Shown here in pieces: positions 26,035-34,665 of a stretch of 64,000 nt of DNA. Source of the stretch: Thermofilum sp. NZ13 (GTDB lineage: Archaea; Thermoproteota; Thermoprotei; Thermofilales; Thermofilaceae). The position numbers were made by a program, and so were the translations under genes. Numbering within the stretch: position 1 is the stretch's first letter; the number at the start of each line of letters is the position of its first letter. The notes under the pieces are model-generated. The model made no database searches. It saw nothing but the letters and a program-made list of their open reading frames with translations, and was not told the origin of the DNA. The stretch lies in assembly GCA_002855745.1 (NCBI GenBank), contig NDWX01000001.1, positions 124,001 to 188,000 of the forward strand, read 5' to 3'.

Positions 26035-27225
26035 TTACGCCCTTCGCCTGCGTATCACGCGGAGCAGTAGAGCGGTGCACGTGGCCTGGGTCGCGAGGAC
26101 GTAGACGCCGCTCACCCACAGTGGGAGGTTCAGGTCGATCATCAGGCCGTAAACCGCGCCGGATAGCAGCGATCCCAGGCCGACCGCGGTGCTGAAGAAG
26201 CCGTAGGCCGTAGCTCTCACGGAAGGCTCCGTAAGGTCCCCCACCGCCGCCCTGTAGACCGACTCCTGGGAGCCGAGGACCTGCCCGAAGACCAGCGCTG
26301 AGAGAGCTATCGGCGCGAAGCCGCGCTGCAGCGCCAGGAACGGCACCGCTATCGAGAGCGTGAAGGGGAAGAGGAGCACCCAGAGCCTGTACCTGTCGTA
26401 CAGGAGCCCGAAGACCAGCGCGAAGATAGCGTCCACGAACTGTATCGCGGCGTAGAGGACGGGGGGCAGCCAAGAGCCCATCTGCGCGACCTCCGGCGTT
26501 TCCGCCGCAAGGTAGAGGATGAGGGAAGCTGGGAACAGCCCCACCGCGTTCACGAAGACGGCCGCGATGTAGGCCGCAGCCTCCTTGCCCAGAGCCCGGC
26601 CCTCCCCGCTCTTCCTCTCCTCCCTCATCTCGACCGGGAGTGCGGTGGTCGACCTGACGTAGGCCAGGGTAAGCATCAGGAGGGCGTAGGGGATTATCGA
26701 GTAGAAGAACGCGAGCCTGTAGCTCGACGTCACCGCCAGCACGGCGGCGAAGAGCAGCGGACCGCTCGTTGCTCCTACCTGGTCGAGGAGCTCGTGCAGG
26801 CCGAATGCCTTGCCGCTCCCGATGCTCTTGGAGGCGAAGGATATTATCGTGTCGCGGGACGGGGTCCTAATGCCCTTGCCGAGCCTCTCAAGGATGACCA
26901 GGGCTGCCGCGAGGGCCCAGCCGAGGCCGAGCGCCTCGCTCAGGGGTATCAGGGGTATCGCGATTATGAGGCCGTAGCCTAGGAAGACGAGGGCCCAGTA
27001 GCTCTTCGTCTTGTCTGCGAGGACGCCACCCAGGAGCCTCGAGAAGTAGGATGTGAGCTCTCCCAGCCCCATGACTGTGCCTACGACAGCCGCAGACGCC
27101 CCCAGGTACTTCATGTACTCCGGTATAGTGCCCCTCGAGCCCTCGTATACGATGTCACCCAGGAGGCTTACCAAGCCGAAGGAGAGAATGAGCCTGTAAG
27201 CCTTAGCCTTTTCGCTGCCCGCCAA
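26035..27225 (-). CDS. MFS transporter
   Basis: A 396-residue protein with about 12 hydrophobic helices. The conserved loop 2-3 motif appears as LLGGVLADKTKSYWALVFLG. SFASKSIGSGKAFGLHELLDQVGATSGP resembles a group of archaeal MFS proteins with a G-x-x-D-Q motif in TM5. An exporter is likely, but the substrate is unknown. Confidence 0.9.
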   Translation of the reverse strand: MAGSEKAKAYRLILSFGLVSLLGDIVYEGSRGTIPEYMKYLGASAAVVGTVMGLGELTSYFSRLLGGVLADKTKSYWALVFLGYGLIIAIPLIPLSEALGLGWALAAALVILERLGKGIRTPSRDTIISFASKSIGSGKAFGLHELLDQVGATSGPLLFAAVLAVTSSYRLAFFYSIIPYALLMLTLAYVRSTTALPVEMREERKSGEGRALGKEAAAYIAAVFVNAVGLFPASLILYLAAETPEVAQMGSWLPPVLYAAIQFVDAIFALVFGLLYDRYRLWVLLFPFTLSIAVPFLALQRGFAPIALSALVFGQVLGSQESVYRAAVGDLTEPSVRATAYGFFSTAVGLGSLLSGAVYGLMIDLNLPLWVSGVYVLATQATCTALLLRVIRRRRA

Positions 27226-27270
27226 GCTGAACCGCCGAGGTGATAGGGATCAGTCAATAGAAATACTTTT

Positions 27271-28428
27271 TCACGTCGGCCGCTTCTCCCCCTCGGGCGG
27301 CTCCCACTCCTTCGTCAGCTGGGCCAGCCGCCCCAGCACCCACCCCGAGTAGACCTTCCGCTCGAGCAGCCTGCTGAGTATCGACAGAACCTCGTCGTAG
27401 GTCCTCCTGTCGACGGGGAAGGGGACTCCGTCCTTCCCGCCGACAGCGTAGGCGAACTTGAAGGGGTCAACGGGGTGCGTGACGGGGTCCCGCCAGGAGG
27501 GCGGGGTCTCGTAGACGAGCTCCGCGATGAGGGCTAGAGCTCTAACGGTCGAAGGCCCCACGCCGCGGATCGACAGGAGCTCCGCGTAGCTGCTCACACC
27601 CGCCTCGCGGGCCGCCTCAAGCCCCCTCCTCTCAGGCTTGGGCACCCCGAGCTTAGCGTACCTTTCGAGGACCCCCCTGACGTCGACCCCCTCGTAGGGC
27701 TTGTAGAGGACCAGCGGCCTGTAGCCCGAGGCTAATGCCTGGGCCTGCCTCAGGTATCCCTCGATCCTCGCGGCACCCTCCTGCGCAAGGTCTACGGCCA
27801 GCCTCCTGAAGCCCGATGCCTCCGACGCCACTGTGTTGAGCGCGAAGGGCTCCCGCACCCCCATGATCCCGGAGTGGGGCTCGTTCACGGGGTCTGTCAC
27901 CCTGCCGGAGAACCAGTGCCACCTCCTGGCGAGCCTGGCGCCCGGGTTCATGCCCTGCTGGACGACCGCCCAGGCACCGTCCTCCGAGACGAAGAAGGCG
28001 TGGTGATAGAGCTGGTAGCCCGCCTGCACGGCGGCGCTGTCCACCTTAGCGACGAGGTACGAGGTCCTGGTGTAAGCGGCGGGGTCCAGTCCCAGCTCGC
28101 CAGCATGCCTCTCGAGCTCCGCCGGGGTCTCGAGGCTCCTCCTGCCCTTCCCGCCGGCAACCCTCACGCCCAGATCCGACGCGTTGAGGACGGCCTTCAG
28201 GATGCCCGTGGTCACGGTCGTGGACCCCGAGGAGTCCCAGTCCATGCCGATGAGGTTGCTCAGCGCCTGGAAGTACACCGGGTCTGCAAGCCTCTCGAGC
28301 AGCCCGCGCGGGCCATACTCGTCGACGATGAGCTCGGCGACTACAGCGGCAAGCCTGGTCATCCTTCTAAGCAGCCAGGCCGGGACAGAGCCCGTGTGGA
28401 GCGGTAGCTCCGCTACGCCTACCCTCAT
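27271..28428 (-). CDS. DUF763 family protein with helix-hairpin-helix motif
   Basis: A 385-residue DUF763 protein. The family begins with VGVAELPLHTGSVPAWL as here, and has LIGMDWDSSGSTTV, GYQLYHHAFFVSEDGAWAVVQQGMN and DPVNEPHSGIMG. Near residue 285 a helix-hairpin-helix motif (LLSIRGVGPSTVRALALIAE) suggests DNA or nucleic-acid contact. Function is unknown; the family is widespread in thermophiles. The likely start is the ATG at 28,428, about 25-30 bases from the shared TATA box at 28,456-28,461. Confidence 0.88.
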   Translation of the reverse strand: MRVGVAELPLHTGSVPAWLLRRMTRLAAVVAELIVDEYGPRGLLERLADPVYFQALSNLIGMDWDSSGSTTVTTGILKAVLNASDLGVRVAGGKGRRSLETPAELERHAGELGLDPAAYTRTSYLVAKVDSAAVQAGYQLYHHAFFVSEDGAWAVVQQGMNPGARLARRWHWFSGRVTDPVNEPHSGIMGVREPFALNTVASEASGFRRLAVDLAQEGAARIEGYLRQAQALASGYRPLVLYKPYEGVDVRGVLERYAKLGVPKPERRGLEAAREAGVSSYAELLSIRGVGPSTVRALALIAELVYETPPSWRDPVTHPVDPFKFAYAVGGKDGVPFPVDRRTYDEVLSILSRLLERKVYSGWVLGRLAQLTKEWEPPEGEKRPT

Positions 28429-28455
28429 CTCTAACAAATGTTAGGAAATCAAGGA

Positions 28456-28461
28456 TTTAAA
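28456..28461. promoter_or_regulatory. Shared TATA box of a bidirectional promoter
   Basis: The palindromic TTTAAA (in GGATTTAAACC) lies about 25-30 bases from both the DUF763 start at 28,428 and the TauE/SafE start at 28,484. The gap is only 55 bases, so one TATA element probably serves both strands with leaderless messages. Confidence 0.5.
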
Positions 28462-28483
28462 CCTAAGCGTAGTTCTCCGAGGC

Positions 28484-29275
28484 GTGTCGTGGACCACGGT
28501 CTTGGTAGCGTTCACGGTAGGCCTACTAGCAGGCACCGTGACGGGCTTCACCGGTGCTAGCGGGGTTGTAGTCGTGGTACCCTTGCTCAGCTTGCTGTGC
28601 GGCTTGACCGTGCACAGCGCCATAGCCGCTAGCCTGTTCGTCGACACGCTGGCATCTCTCACGGTCGCGTACACTTACTTCAGGAACGGGAGGGTTGAAG
28701 TCAAGGACGGGGTGATGATAGGCTTAAGCTCGATTGCCGGCGCCCAGATCGGTGCCTTTATAGCCTCAGCGACTCCCGAGTCCCGCATCTCGAGGGCCTT
28801 CGGCGTTTTCACGATAGCACTGGGAATTATGATGATGCGGCGCAGCAGAGGCCAGGGCCTGCTGTCGAAGGACTTTTCGGGGATAACCTCGCGCCTCCCG
28901 CCTACCCAGAGGGTTCTCGCGACGGTGATCTTAGGATTCGGGGTTGGAGTGATCACCGGGGTCTTCGGCGCAGGTGGAGGCTTGATGTTCCTCTTACTTC
29001 TCGTCGTCGTCCTGGGAGAGCCGCTTCACAAGGCTGTCGGGACCTCTACGCTCATCATGGCCTTGACCGCTTTCTCGGGCACCGTCGGGTACCTGGTCCA
29101 CGGCTTCCTCGACGTGCTCTACAGCGCAGCCACTTCTGTAGGCAGCATATTAGCTGGAGCAGCCGCTTCCAGGGTAGCTAACAGGTTGCCGGAGCGAACA
29201 CTCTCCATGGTTATGGGACTCGTATTCTTGGCCATCGGCGCGCTGATGATACTTCTAAGAGGTGGGCTGTCGTAA
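28484..29275 (+). CDS. TauE/SafE family membrane protein (sulfite/organoanion exporter-like)
   Basis: A 263-residue integral membrane protein with about eight helices in two related halves. The family repeats are visible: VGLLAGTVTGFTGASGVVVVVPLLS at the N-terminus and VGVITGVFGAGGGLMFLLLLVVVLG near residue 155, each with the G-x-x-G-A-G/S-G pattern. LHKAVGTSTLIMALTAFSG is also typical. It moves sulfite, sulfonates or similar anions. GTG start. Confidence 0.9.
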   Translation: MSWTTVLVAFTVGLLAGTVTGFTGASGVVVVVPLLSLLCGLTVHSAIAASLFVDTLASLTVAYTYFRNGRVEVKDGVMIGLSSIAGAQIGAFIASATPESRISRAFGVFTIALGIMMMRRSRGQGLLSKDFSGITSRLPPTQRVLATVILGFGVGVITGVFGAGGGLMFLLLLVVVLGEPLHKAVGTSTLIMALTAFSGTVGYLVHGFLDVLYSAATSVGSILAGAAASRVANRLPERTLSMVMGLVFLAIGALMILLRGGLS

Positions 29276-29494
29276 GGCTGAGCCGATACTAACACCCCTC
29301 ACACCTTGACCACGGCGAAAGAGAACCCTTCCCACCGCTAAGTCCCCAGGCACCAGCCTCCGGCTTGGAGCCAGGGGTATTCAAGCGAGGGTAGTACATG
29401 CTGCACTGTGCCGCCGCACTGCATATTGCTCTAAAAAAGGATTTCAGCGAGAGCAGAGATATAAACCACTTTTCATAAACTTTAAGCGTTGCAT
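29276..29494. other. Intergenic stretch with promoter of the ABC-2 operon
   Basis: No gene visible. The A+T-rich end contains ATATAAACC near 29,460 and CATAAACTTTAAGC near 29,475, either of which could act as the TATA box for the ABC ATPase starting at 29,495. Confidence 0.4.
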
Positions 29495-30427
29495 ATGCGC
29501 TCGGGCGAGACCTTTATCGAGGCCTCGCACCTCGTTAAAGACTACGGCTCGGTTAGGGCGATAGACGGCCTAAGCTTCGAGACCGGCGCGAGCGTCCTCG
29601 CGCTCGTGGGGCCGAACGGCGCGGGGAAGACCACCTTCGTGAAGATCGCGACGTGCCTCCTCAAGCCCACCTCGGGCAAGCTAGAGGTTCTGGGATTAGA
29701 TGTGACGCGTGACTCGGGGGAGCTGAGGAGGAGGATCTCGCTTCTCCCGCAGGACGCTAGCCCCGACACGGGCGCCACGCCTCTGGAGCACGTCGCTTAC
29801 TACCTGTTCGCGAGGGGCTACGGCATGGCTGATGCTAGGGCTCGAGCGAGGGAGGTCCTCGAGCGGCTCGGGCTGTGGGACCACAGGGACAAGCAGTGCC
29901 TCAGGCTTTCCGGGGGCATGAGGAGGCTCGTCCTGCTCGCCATGGCCCTAGCCCCCGACGTCGACGCGGTTTTCCTCGACGAGCCCACGTCGGGGCTGGA
30001 CCCCGTCAACAGGGTGAGGATCTGGGGTGAGGTCAAGAGGATGTCCAAGGAGGGGGTGCGCGTGCTCGTCACCTCGCACGAGATGGACGAGGTGGAGGAG
30101 AACTCCGACGAGGTCGTGATGATAAACAGGGGCAGGCTCGTGGCCAGGGGCTCGCCGGCTGTGCTCGCCTCAGAGGTCTCGGGGCTGGCTAGAGTGGAGG
30201 TGACCCTTCCCGGGGAGGGTGCCTACGAGAAGGTGCGCGAGGCTCTCAGCGGCCTCACGTCGGTTAAGGGGGTATACAAGGTGGGGTCGGTGGCCGTGGC
30301 CTACGTCGAGAAGCACGCGGCTGCCGAGGCGGCGGCGAGGATCTCGGAGGCGGGGGGCGGCCTGGACGTTAAGGTGGGTAGGTGCGGGCTGAAGGACGCG
30401 TTTTTCCTGAGGGTGATGCAGCCGTGA
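29495..30427 (+). CDS. ABC-2 type exporter ATP-binding protein
   Basis: A 310-residue ATPase of the daunorubicin-resistance/CcmA group. Walker A is GPNGAGKTT, the signature is LSGGMRRLVLL, Walker B is AVFLDEPTSGLDP and the switch His is in LVTSHEMDEVEE. A regulatory tail follows from about residue 225. It overlaps the membrane subunit gene by 4 bases (GTGA). It should power export of a lipid, drug-like or polysaccharide substrate. The ATG at 29,495 is preferred to the TTG at 29,489. Confidence 0.92.
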   Translation: MRSGETFIEASHLVKDYGSVRAIDGLSFETGASVLALVGPNGAGKTTFVKIATCLLKPTSGKLEVLGLDVTRDSGELRRRISLLPQDASPDTGATPLEHVAYYLFARGYGMADARARAREVLERLGLWDHRDKQCLRLSGGMRRLVLLAMALAPDVDAVFLDEPTSGLDPVNRVRIWGEVKRMSKEGVRVLVTSHEMDEVEENSDEVVMINRGRLVARGSPAVLASEVSGLARVEVTLPGEGAYEKVREALSGLTSVKGVYKVGSVAVAYVEKHAAAEAAARISEAGGGLDVKVGRCGLKDAFFLRVMQP

Positions 30428-31125
30428 GGGGCGCGCTGGGAGTGGCGCTACTGGTCTCGCGCAGGGGCTTCAGGGCGTGGCAAACGTACGTGAACTCAAT
30501 CCTCTACACTGTTTGGCTTCTCGCCCTGTTCTACGTGCTGGGCGGCGCCAAGCTGCTCCCGCACGTGCTGGTCGGCGCGGTGCTCTCGCTCGCGCTGAGC
30601 TCGGGCTCCTCGAGCGCAGTGTACGAGGCGTACTACAGCCTCATCAAGCTCGAGGACACTTTCCTCGCCTCACCCGTGGGCATGCTGGAGTTCAGGTTCG
30701 GGCTGGCCCTCGGCTTGCTACTCCCCTCCGTGGCCACGATCCTGGCCTACTCCGCGCTCCTGGCGCTCTCGGTCAGCGCTCACCCGCTCGCCGTCGACGC
30801 GGCGCTCATCCTTATAGTGCTCGTTCCCTGGGCCGCGGGGGTTTTGCTGGGCTACGTTGTAGCCAGGGGTGACCTGAACGCGGGCCCGAAGGTGAACCTC
30901 ATAGGAAACATCCTCACACTCGTGCCGCCGGTGTACTACCCCGCCAGCATCCTGCCCGAGGCTGTCAGGCCGCTCAGCTACTTGGCTCCGACGTTCAACG
31001 TAGCTGAGCTGGCGAAGATGCTTCTCGGCGTCGAAGCAGTGGATGCCCACCACGCTGCTGCGTGTGGCTTCTTCCTGGGCCTAGAGCTCGCAGCCCTCTG
31101 GGTGTTGGCGAGGAGGGTGCGCTGA
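30424..31125 (+). CDS. ABC-2 type exporter membrane protein
   Basis: A 233-residue membrane subunit with six hydrophobic segments (for example ILYTVWLLALFYVLGGAKLL and ALILIVLVPWAAGVLLGYVV). PPVYYPASILPEAVRPLSYLAPTFNVAELAK matches the conserved region of ABC-2 permeases. The GTG at 30,424 overlaps the ATPase stop by 4 bases; the frame is open further upstream inside the ATPase gene but that part is a shadow. Confidence 0.85.
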   Translation: MRGALGVALLVSRRGFRAWQTYVNSILYTVWLLALFYVLGGAKLLPHVLVGAVLSLALSSGSSSAVYEAYYSLIKLEDTFLASPVGMLEFRFGLALGLLLPSVATILAYSALLALSVSAHPLAVDAALILIVLVPWAAGVLLGYVVARGDLNAGPKVNLIGNILTLVPPVYYPASILPEAVRPLSYLAPTFNVAELAKMLLGVEAVDAHHAAACGFFLGLELAALWVLARRVR

Positions 31126-31188
31126 GCGGCCTCAAGGCATGCGCGCACGGTGTGTAAGGTTTTTCTAGGTGCGGGTCTGTAGTGTCGT

Positions 31189-31782
31189 GTGCGGGAGTAC
31201 TGGGACGCGTTCGTGATGCTGTTCATCGTGCTCGACTCGGTCGGGAACATACCCATCTTCTACGCTCTCACCGGCAACATGAAAGAGTGGGAGAGGAGGA
31301 GGGTGTTCGCGAAGTCCGTGCTGATAGCCTCCACCCTGCTGGTCTTCTTCATGCTTTTCGGGTACTCGTTCTTCACGTACTACAACGTGACCTTCACGGA
31401 CTTCAAGATCGCCGGGGGTATCCTCCTACTCCTCCTGGCGCTGGAGGGGCTCGTCGGCAGGGTGGAGGCGGAGACGCTGAGGAGCGAGGACGTGGCAGTG
31501 GTGCCCATGGCGACACCGCTCCTCGCTGGGCCCGGGAGCATATACGTGGTCATGTACCTGGACAGCGTCTACGGGACCCTCCCCACGCTCGCCTCGATAG
31601 CGCTGAACACGCTGATAGCGTACGCAATCCTGTCGGGAAGCCACCACATAATCGGGAAGGTGGGAAAGAACACCGTGCTCGTCCTCGCCAGGATTTTCTC
31701 GCTACTGCTCGCCGTGCTCGCTGTTTCAATGATCAGGTCCGGCCTCGAGGACGCGCTCCGCGAGGTGCTCAGCCGGGGCTAG
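31189..31782 (+). CDS. MarC family integral membrane protein
   Basis: A 197-residue protein with about six helices. It begins with FVMLFIVLDSVGNIPIFYAL, the MarC signature (D-P/S-x-G-N-x-P), and has MATPLLAGPGSIYVVMYL near residue 110, also conserved. Function of the family is unclear; it is not itself an antibiotic-resistance regulator. GTG start; 3 bases separate it from the next gene. Confidence 0.9.
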   Translation: MREYWDAFVMLFIVLDSVGNIPIFYALTGNMKEWERRRVFAKSVLIASTLLVFFMLFGYSFFTYYNVTFTDFKIAGGILLLLLALEGLVGRVEAETLRSEDVAVVPMATPLLAGPGSIYVVMYLDSVYGTLPTLASIALNTLIAYAILSGSHHIIGKVGKNTVLVLARIFSLLLAVLAVSMIRSGLEDALREVLSRG

Positions 31783-31785
31783 GCG

Positions 31786-32751
31786 ATGAGCGTCCAGCTG
31801 AATGAAGAGCAGCTGGAGTTCTTGAAGGCGGCCCGCAGAGCCCTAAGCCTGAAGCAGGTTTCGCGGGAGTCGGGCCTGCGCTACGCCGTGGCCAGGAGGA
31901 TCCTGCGCGAGCTCTCAGGCGTCGTAGCCTTCAGGTTCCTCGTGGACTTCCCGGTCATTAAGCTGATGCCCGCCGCGCTCCTCGCGTCGGGGGGTTGCCC
32001 GACTTGGCTGGCCTGCACGTTCGTCTCGAAGCTGGAGGGGGAGCATGAGTTCCAGCTGTGCCTGGGCTTGGCGCCAGCCAAGAAGGTCCTATGGGGAGAG
32101 CAGGAGGAGAACGGGGTCTTGAGAGGCCTCGAGCTGGTCTTCTGGGATCCCTCGGGCTTCCCGCTTGGGCGTGCAAGAAGGCCGAGCGAGGAGGACTACG
32201 CCCTCCCCGAGGAGCCCAGAGTGTACGCGCTGAGGCCCGACGTCGTCGACGCCGCACTGCTCTCGTTCAAGCTGGACGCCCCCTTCCTAAGGGTGTTCAC
32301 GGCCTACGGGAGGGCGCGGAGCCTAGACGACTCTCTCCCGAACCTAACCACTCAGGCAGTGGAGTACCACTTCAAGAGGCACGTCAAGCCCGCGTGGACC
32401 GGCAACGCGGCCTACCTGCTTATCCCAGACTCCAGCATCCCAGTCCAGGTGTACCTGGTCGAGGGGTGGCGGAGCTGCGCGCTCGCAAGGGTGACGTCGA
32501 CCCTCACGGGGTACCGGTTCGCCCTCCTCGACAAGAAGAGAGCCCTCATCGTGAGCCAGTTCCCCGCGCGGGAGAAGGTCGAGTTCTACAGGGCTGTTAG
32601 AGCCCTAGAGGTGAGGAACGTGTACGGCGAGCTCATAGTACCGCCAGGAGAGGCCGCGTACAAGAGGCCGCTTCTCTGGAAAAGCCTGAGAGAGGGGGGC
32701 TGGTCTCACAGCTTCGAGTGCGTGGACAGCCCGAGGCCCGTTTTCCCGTAG
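31786..32751 (+). CDS. Archaeal HTH protein of unknown function
   Basis: A 321-residue protein whose first 45 residues look like a helix-turn-helix (LKAARRALSLKQVSRESGLR then YAVARRILRELSG). The next 60 residues could be a ligand-sensing domain, and there is a second HTH-like helix pair near residue 185 (SLDDSLPNLTTQAVEYHFKRHV). I do not recognise the family. Start 4 bases after the MarC stop, so it is likely co-transcribed with MarC. Confidence 0.6.
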   Translation: MSVQLNEEQLEFLKAARRALSLKQVSRESGLRYAVARRILRELSGVVAFRFLVDFPVIKLMPAALLASGGCPTWLACTFVSKLEGEHEFQLCLGLAPAKKVLWGEQEENGVLRGLELVFWDPSGFPLGRARRPSEEDYALPEEPRVYALRPDVVDAALLSFKLDAPFLRVFTAYGRARSLDDSLPNLTTQAVEYHFKRHVKPAWTGNAAYLLIPDSSIPVQVYLVEGWRSCALARVTSTLTGYRFALLDKKRALIVSQFPAREKVEFYRAVRALEVRNVYGELIVPPGEAAYKRPLLWKSLREGGWSHSFECVDSPRPVFP

Positions 32752-32835
32752 CCCCACGGATGGGCAGAGGGCTGAGCGCGAGCCCAAGCGCCCGGTTGCC
32801 GATTGAGAGGAAAAGCCATCTATTGAGGCCGCTGC

Positions 32836-34005
32836 TCAACCTTCTTTTCCTTTGAAGAGGCCGTAGAGGAGGAGCACGCCCGCCGTGTAAATGATTGCCG
32901 TGAAGTAGAGCGGGTAGTCCGGGTTCACGCCCATGAGCAAGCCTCCTATGGCCGAACCGAAGCCCCCCGCCAGCTGCCACGCGAGGGTGCTCAGCATAGT
33001 ATACCGTGAGCGCTCCTCCTCGCCCACCAGCCTCATGCTCAGCGACCAGAACAGCGGGTTGCATGCGTTCATAAGCACGCTCCTCGCTGTGAAAGCTGTA
33101 GCGGAGGCGAGGAAGCTCGGGGCCCAAGCTGTGAGCAGAAGGAGGGGGATCGAAGCGGCCTGCATAAGTACGATGGCGTGTAGCGTGCCCATTCTTGAGT
33201 AGACGACCGGGGCTAGTGAGGTTGCGGGTATCATTAGGAGGGTTTCCGCGAGCATACGGCTTCCGAGCTCGCCGGCCTCCACCCCGAACTTCAGCATGAA
33301 ATAGTAGTTTATCATCCACACAGACGCTCCAGCGCCGAGGGCTGTCACAGCGTTCACAGCAGAGAGGAGAACGGTATTCCTCGTGAAGGCGAGCTTGAAG
33401 CTCTTGCCACCTTTAACGTCGCGGCTCCGCACAGCGAGAAGGAGCGGGAAGCTGGCCATGGAGACCACACCGCCCGCGAGCATGAACAGCCTGTAGGCAT
33501 TTACCAAACCACCCAAGGATGACGCCGCGAGCTGGGGCAGCCAGGAGAGAGCCATGCCGATCGAGCCGCCGGCCAGCCCGAGGATCTGGGATAAGGACGC
33601 CACGGAGTCCAGCATCTCCGGCGGAGTCACGTCGGCGAGGAGCGGGTTCAGCGAAACCGAGGCCAGCGCGTTTCCCAGGCCGAGGAGGGCGAAGCCAACG
33701 TACAGGGGGCCTGCCCCGTCCCCGAGCACCACTAGCGGGAAGCCCGGGGCTGAAAACGCCAAGGATGCGAGCGCTACCCTCTTCCTGCCGTGCATGTCCG
33801 CTAGGTAGGCCGACGGCACTAAGGCGAGGGCTGTTGAGGCGGACATCACAAGCTGCAGCGAGCCGACGTCCTGGGGGGAGAGGCCCAGGTGCTTGAGGTA
33901 GGGCTGAAGGACGACATTCATCACAGCGCTGCCCAGGGAAGTCATGAAGCCCAGCAATAGCAGTGCGGCGATGCTCCTGTCTATTCTCTTCAACATGTTC
34001 TCCAT
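32836..34005 (-). CDS. MFS transporter
   Basis: A 389-residue protein with about 12 helices. The loop 2-3 motif is AYLADMHGRKRVALASLAF. GLGNALASVSLNPLLADVTPPEM matches the TM4-5 text of multidrug-type carriers. The frame is open to a TTG at 34,029, but TTATATAA at about 34,040-34,048 lies some 35-40 bases from the ATG at 34,005, which is preferred. Substrate unknown; a drug/H+ antiporter role is plausible. Confidence 0.88.
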   Translation of the reverse strand: MENMLKRIDRSIAALLLLGFMTSLGSAVMNVVLQPYLKHLGLSPQDVGSLQLVMSASTALALVPSAYLADMHGRKRVALASLAFSAPGFPLVVLGDGAGPLYVGFALLGLGNALASVSLNPLLADVTPPEMLDSVASLSQILGLAGGSIGMALSWLPQLAASSLGGLVNAYRLFMLAGGVVSMASFPLLLAVRSRDVKGGKSFKLAFTRNTVLLSAVNAVTALGAGASVWMINYYFMLKFGVEAGELGSRMLAETLLMIPATSLAPVVYSRMGTLHAIVLMQAASIPLLLLTAWAPSFLASATAFTARSVLMNACNPLFWSLSMRLVGEEERSRYTMLSTLAWQLAGGFGSAIGGLLMGVNPDYPLYFTAIIYTAGVLLLYGLFKGKEG

Positions 34006-34095
34006 GCGGGTCAGCACTACATGTAACAAGCCACTATTATATAAGATTTACCTTACATAATGCTAAAAGTACAGGGAAGTGCGGGCTAAGACACG

Positions 34096-34665
34096 GTGCA
34101 CTTGCAGCTCGGTAGGCTCCTGCTACTCGCCCTGTACAGGCTAGCCCCCCAAGGAATATACGGGAAGACGGCAGGCGCGATCGCTCCCGGGAGAGTGCTG
34201 CTCGATGTGGGTGGCGCCAGCGGGAGACTCGCCGAGAGCGTCGGCGCCAGGTACGAGCTGTCCCTGGTGCTCGACGTGGACGCCGCGCACTTTCCGCGGC
34301 GCAGCCCAGCCGGGGTCGAGTTTATCTGCGCGAGCGCCTGCTACCTTCCGCTCAGGCGCGAGTCCGTTGACTCTGCCGTGTTTCACGACTCCCTGCACCA
34401 CATGGACGACCCCGAGAAGGCTATCCAGGAGGCAACAGAGGCTCTGAGGGTAAACGGTAAGCTCTACGTCTTCGACTTCGACAGGTGTGGGCTAGCGGGC
34501 AGAGCTATCCTGCTCTTTGAGAAAGCACTCGGCTTCCCCGCGAGGCTCATGACGGCCGAGGAGCTGGAGCGGCTGATAAGTGGCCTGCGGGTGCTGAGTG
34601 TGAGGCGTGGAGCGCTTTCAACTCTCACCCTCGTCGCCGTCAAGCCCTCTCGAGGAACTCCTTGA
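34096..34665 (+). CDS. Class I SAM-dependent methyltransferase, short
   Basis: A 189-residue methyltransferase of the Methyltransf_11 type: VLLDVGGASGRLAESVGARY (motif I), ICASACYLPLRRESVDSAVF, HDSLHHMDDPEKAIQEATEAL. GTG start. Its 3' end overlaps the convergent ferredoxin-like gene by 26 bases. Acceptor unknown. Confidence 0.85.
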   Translation: MHLQLGRLLLLALYRLAPQGIYGKTAGAIAPGRVLLDVGGASGRLAESVGARYELSLVLDVDAAHFPRRSPAGVEFICASACYLPLRRESVDSAVFHDSLHHMDDPEKAIQEATEALRVNGKLYVFDFDRCGLAGRAILLFEKALGFPARLMTAEELERLISGLRVLSVRRGALSTLTLVAVKPSRGTP

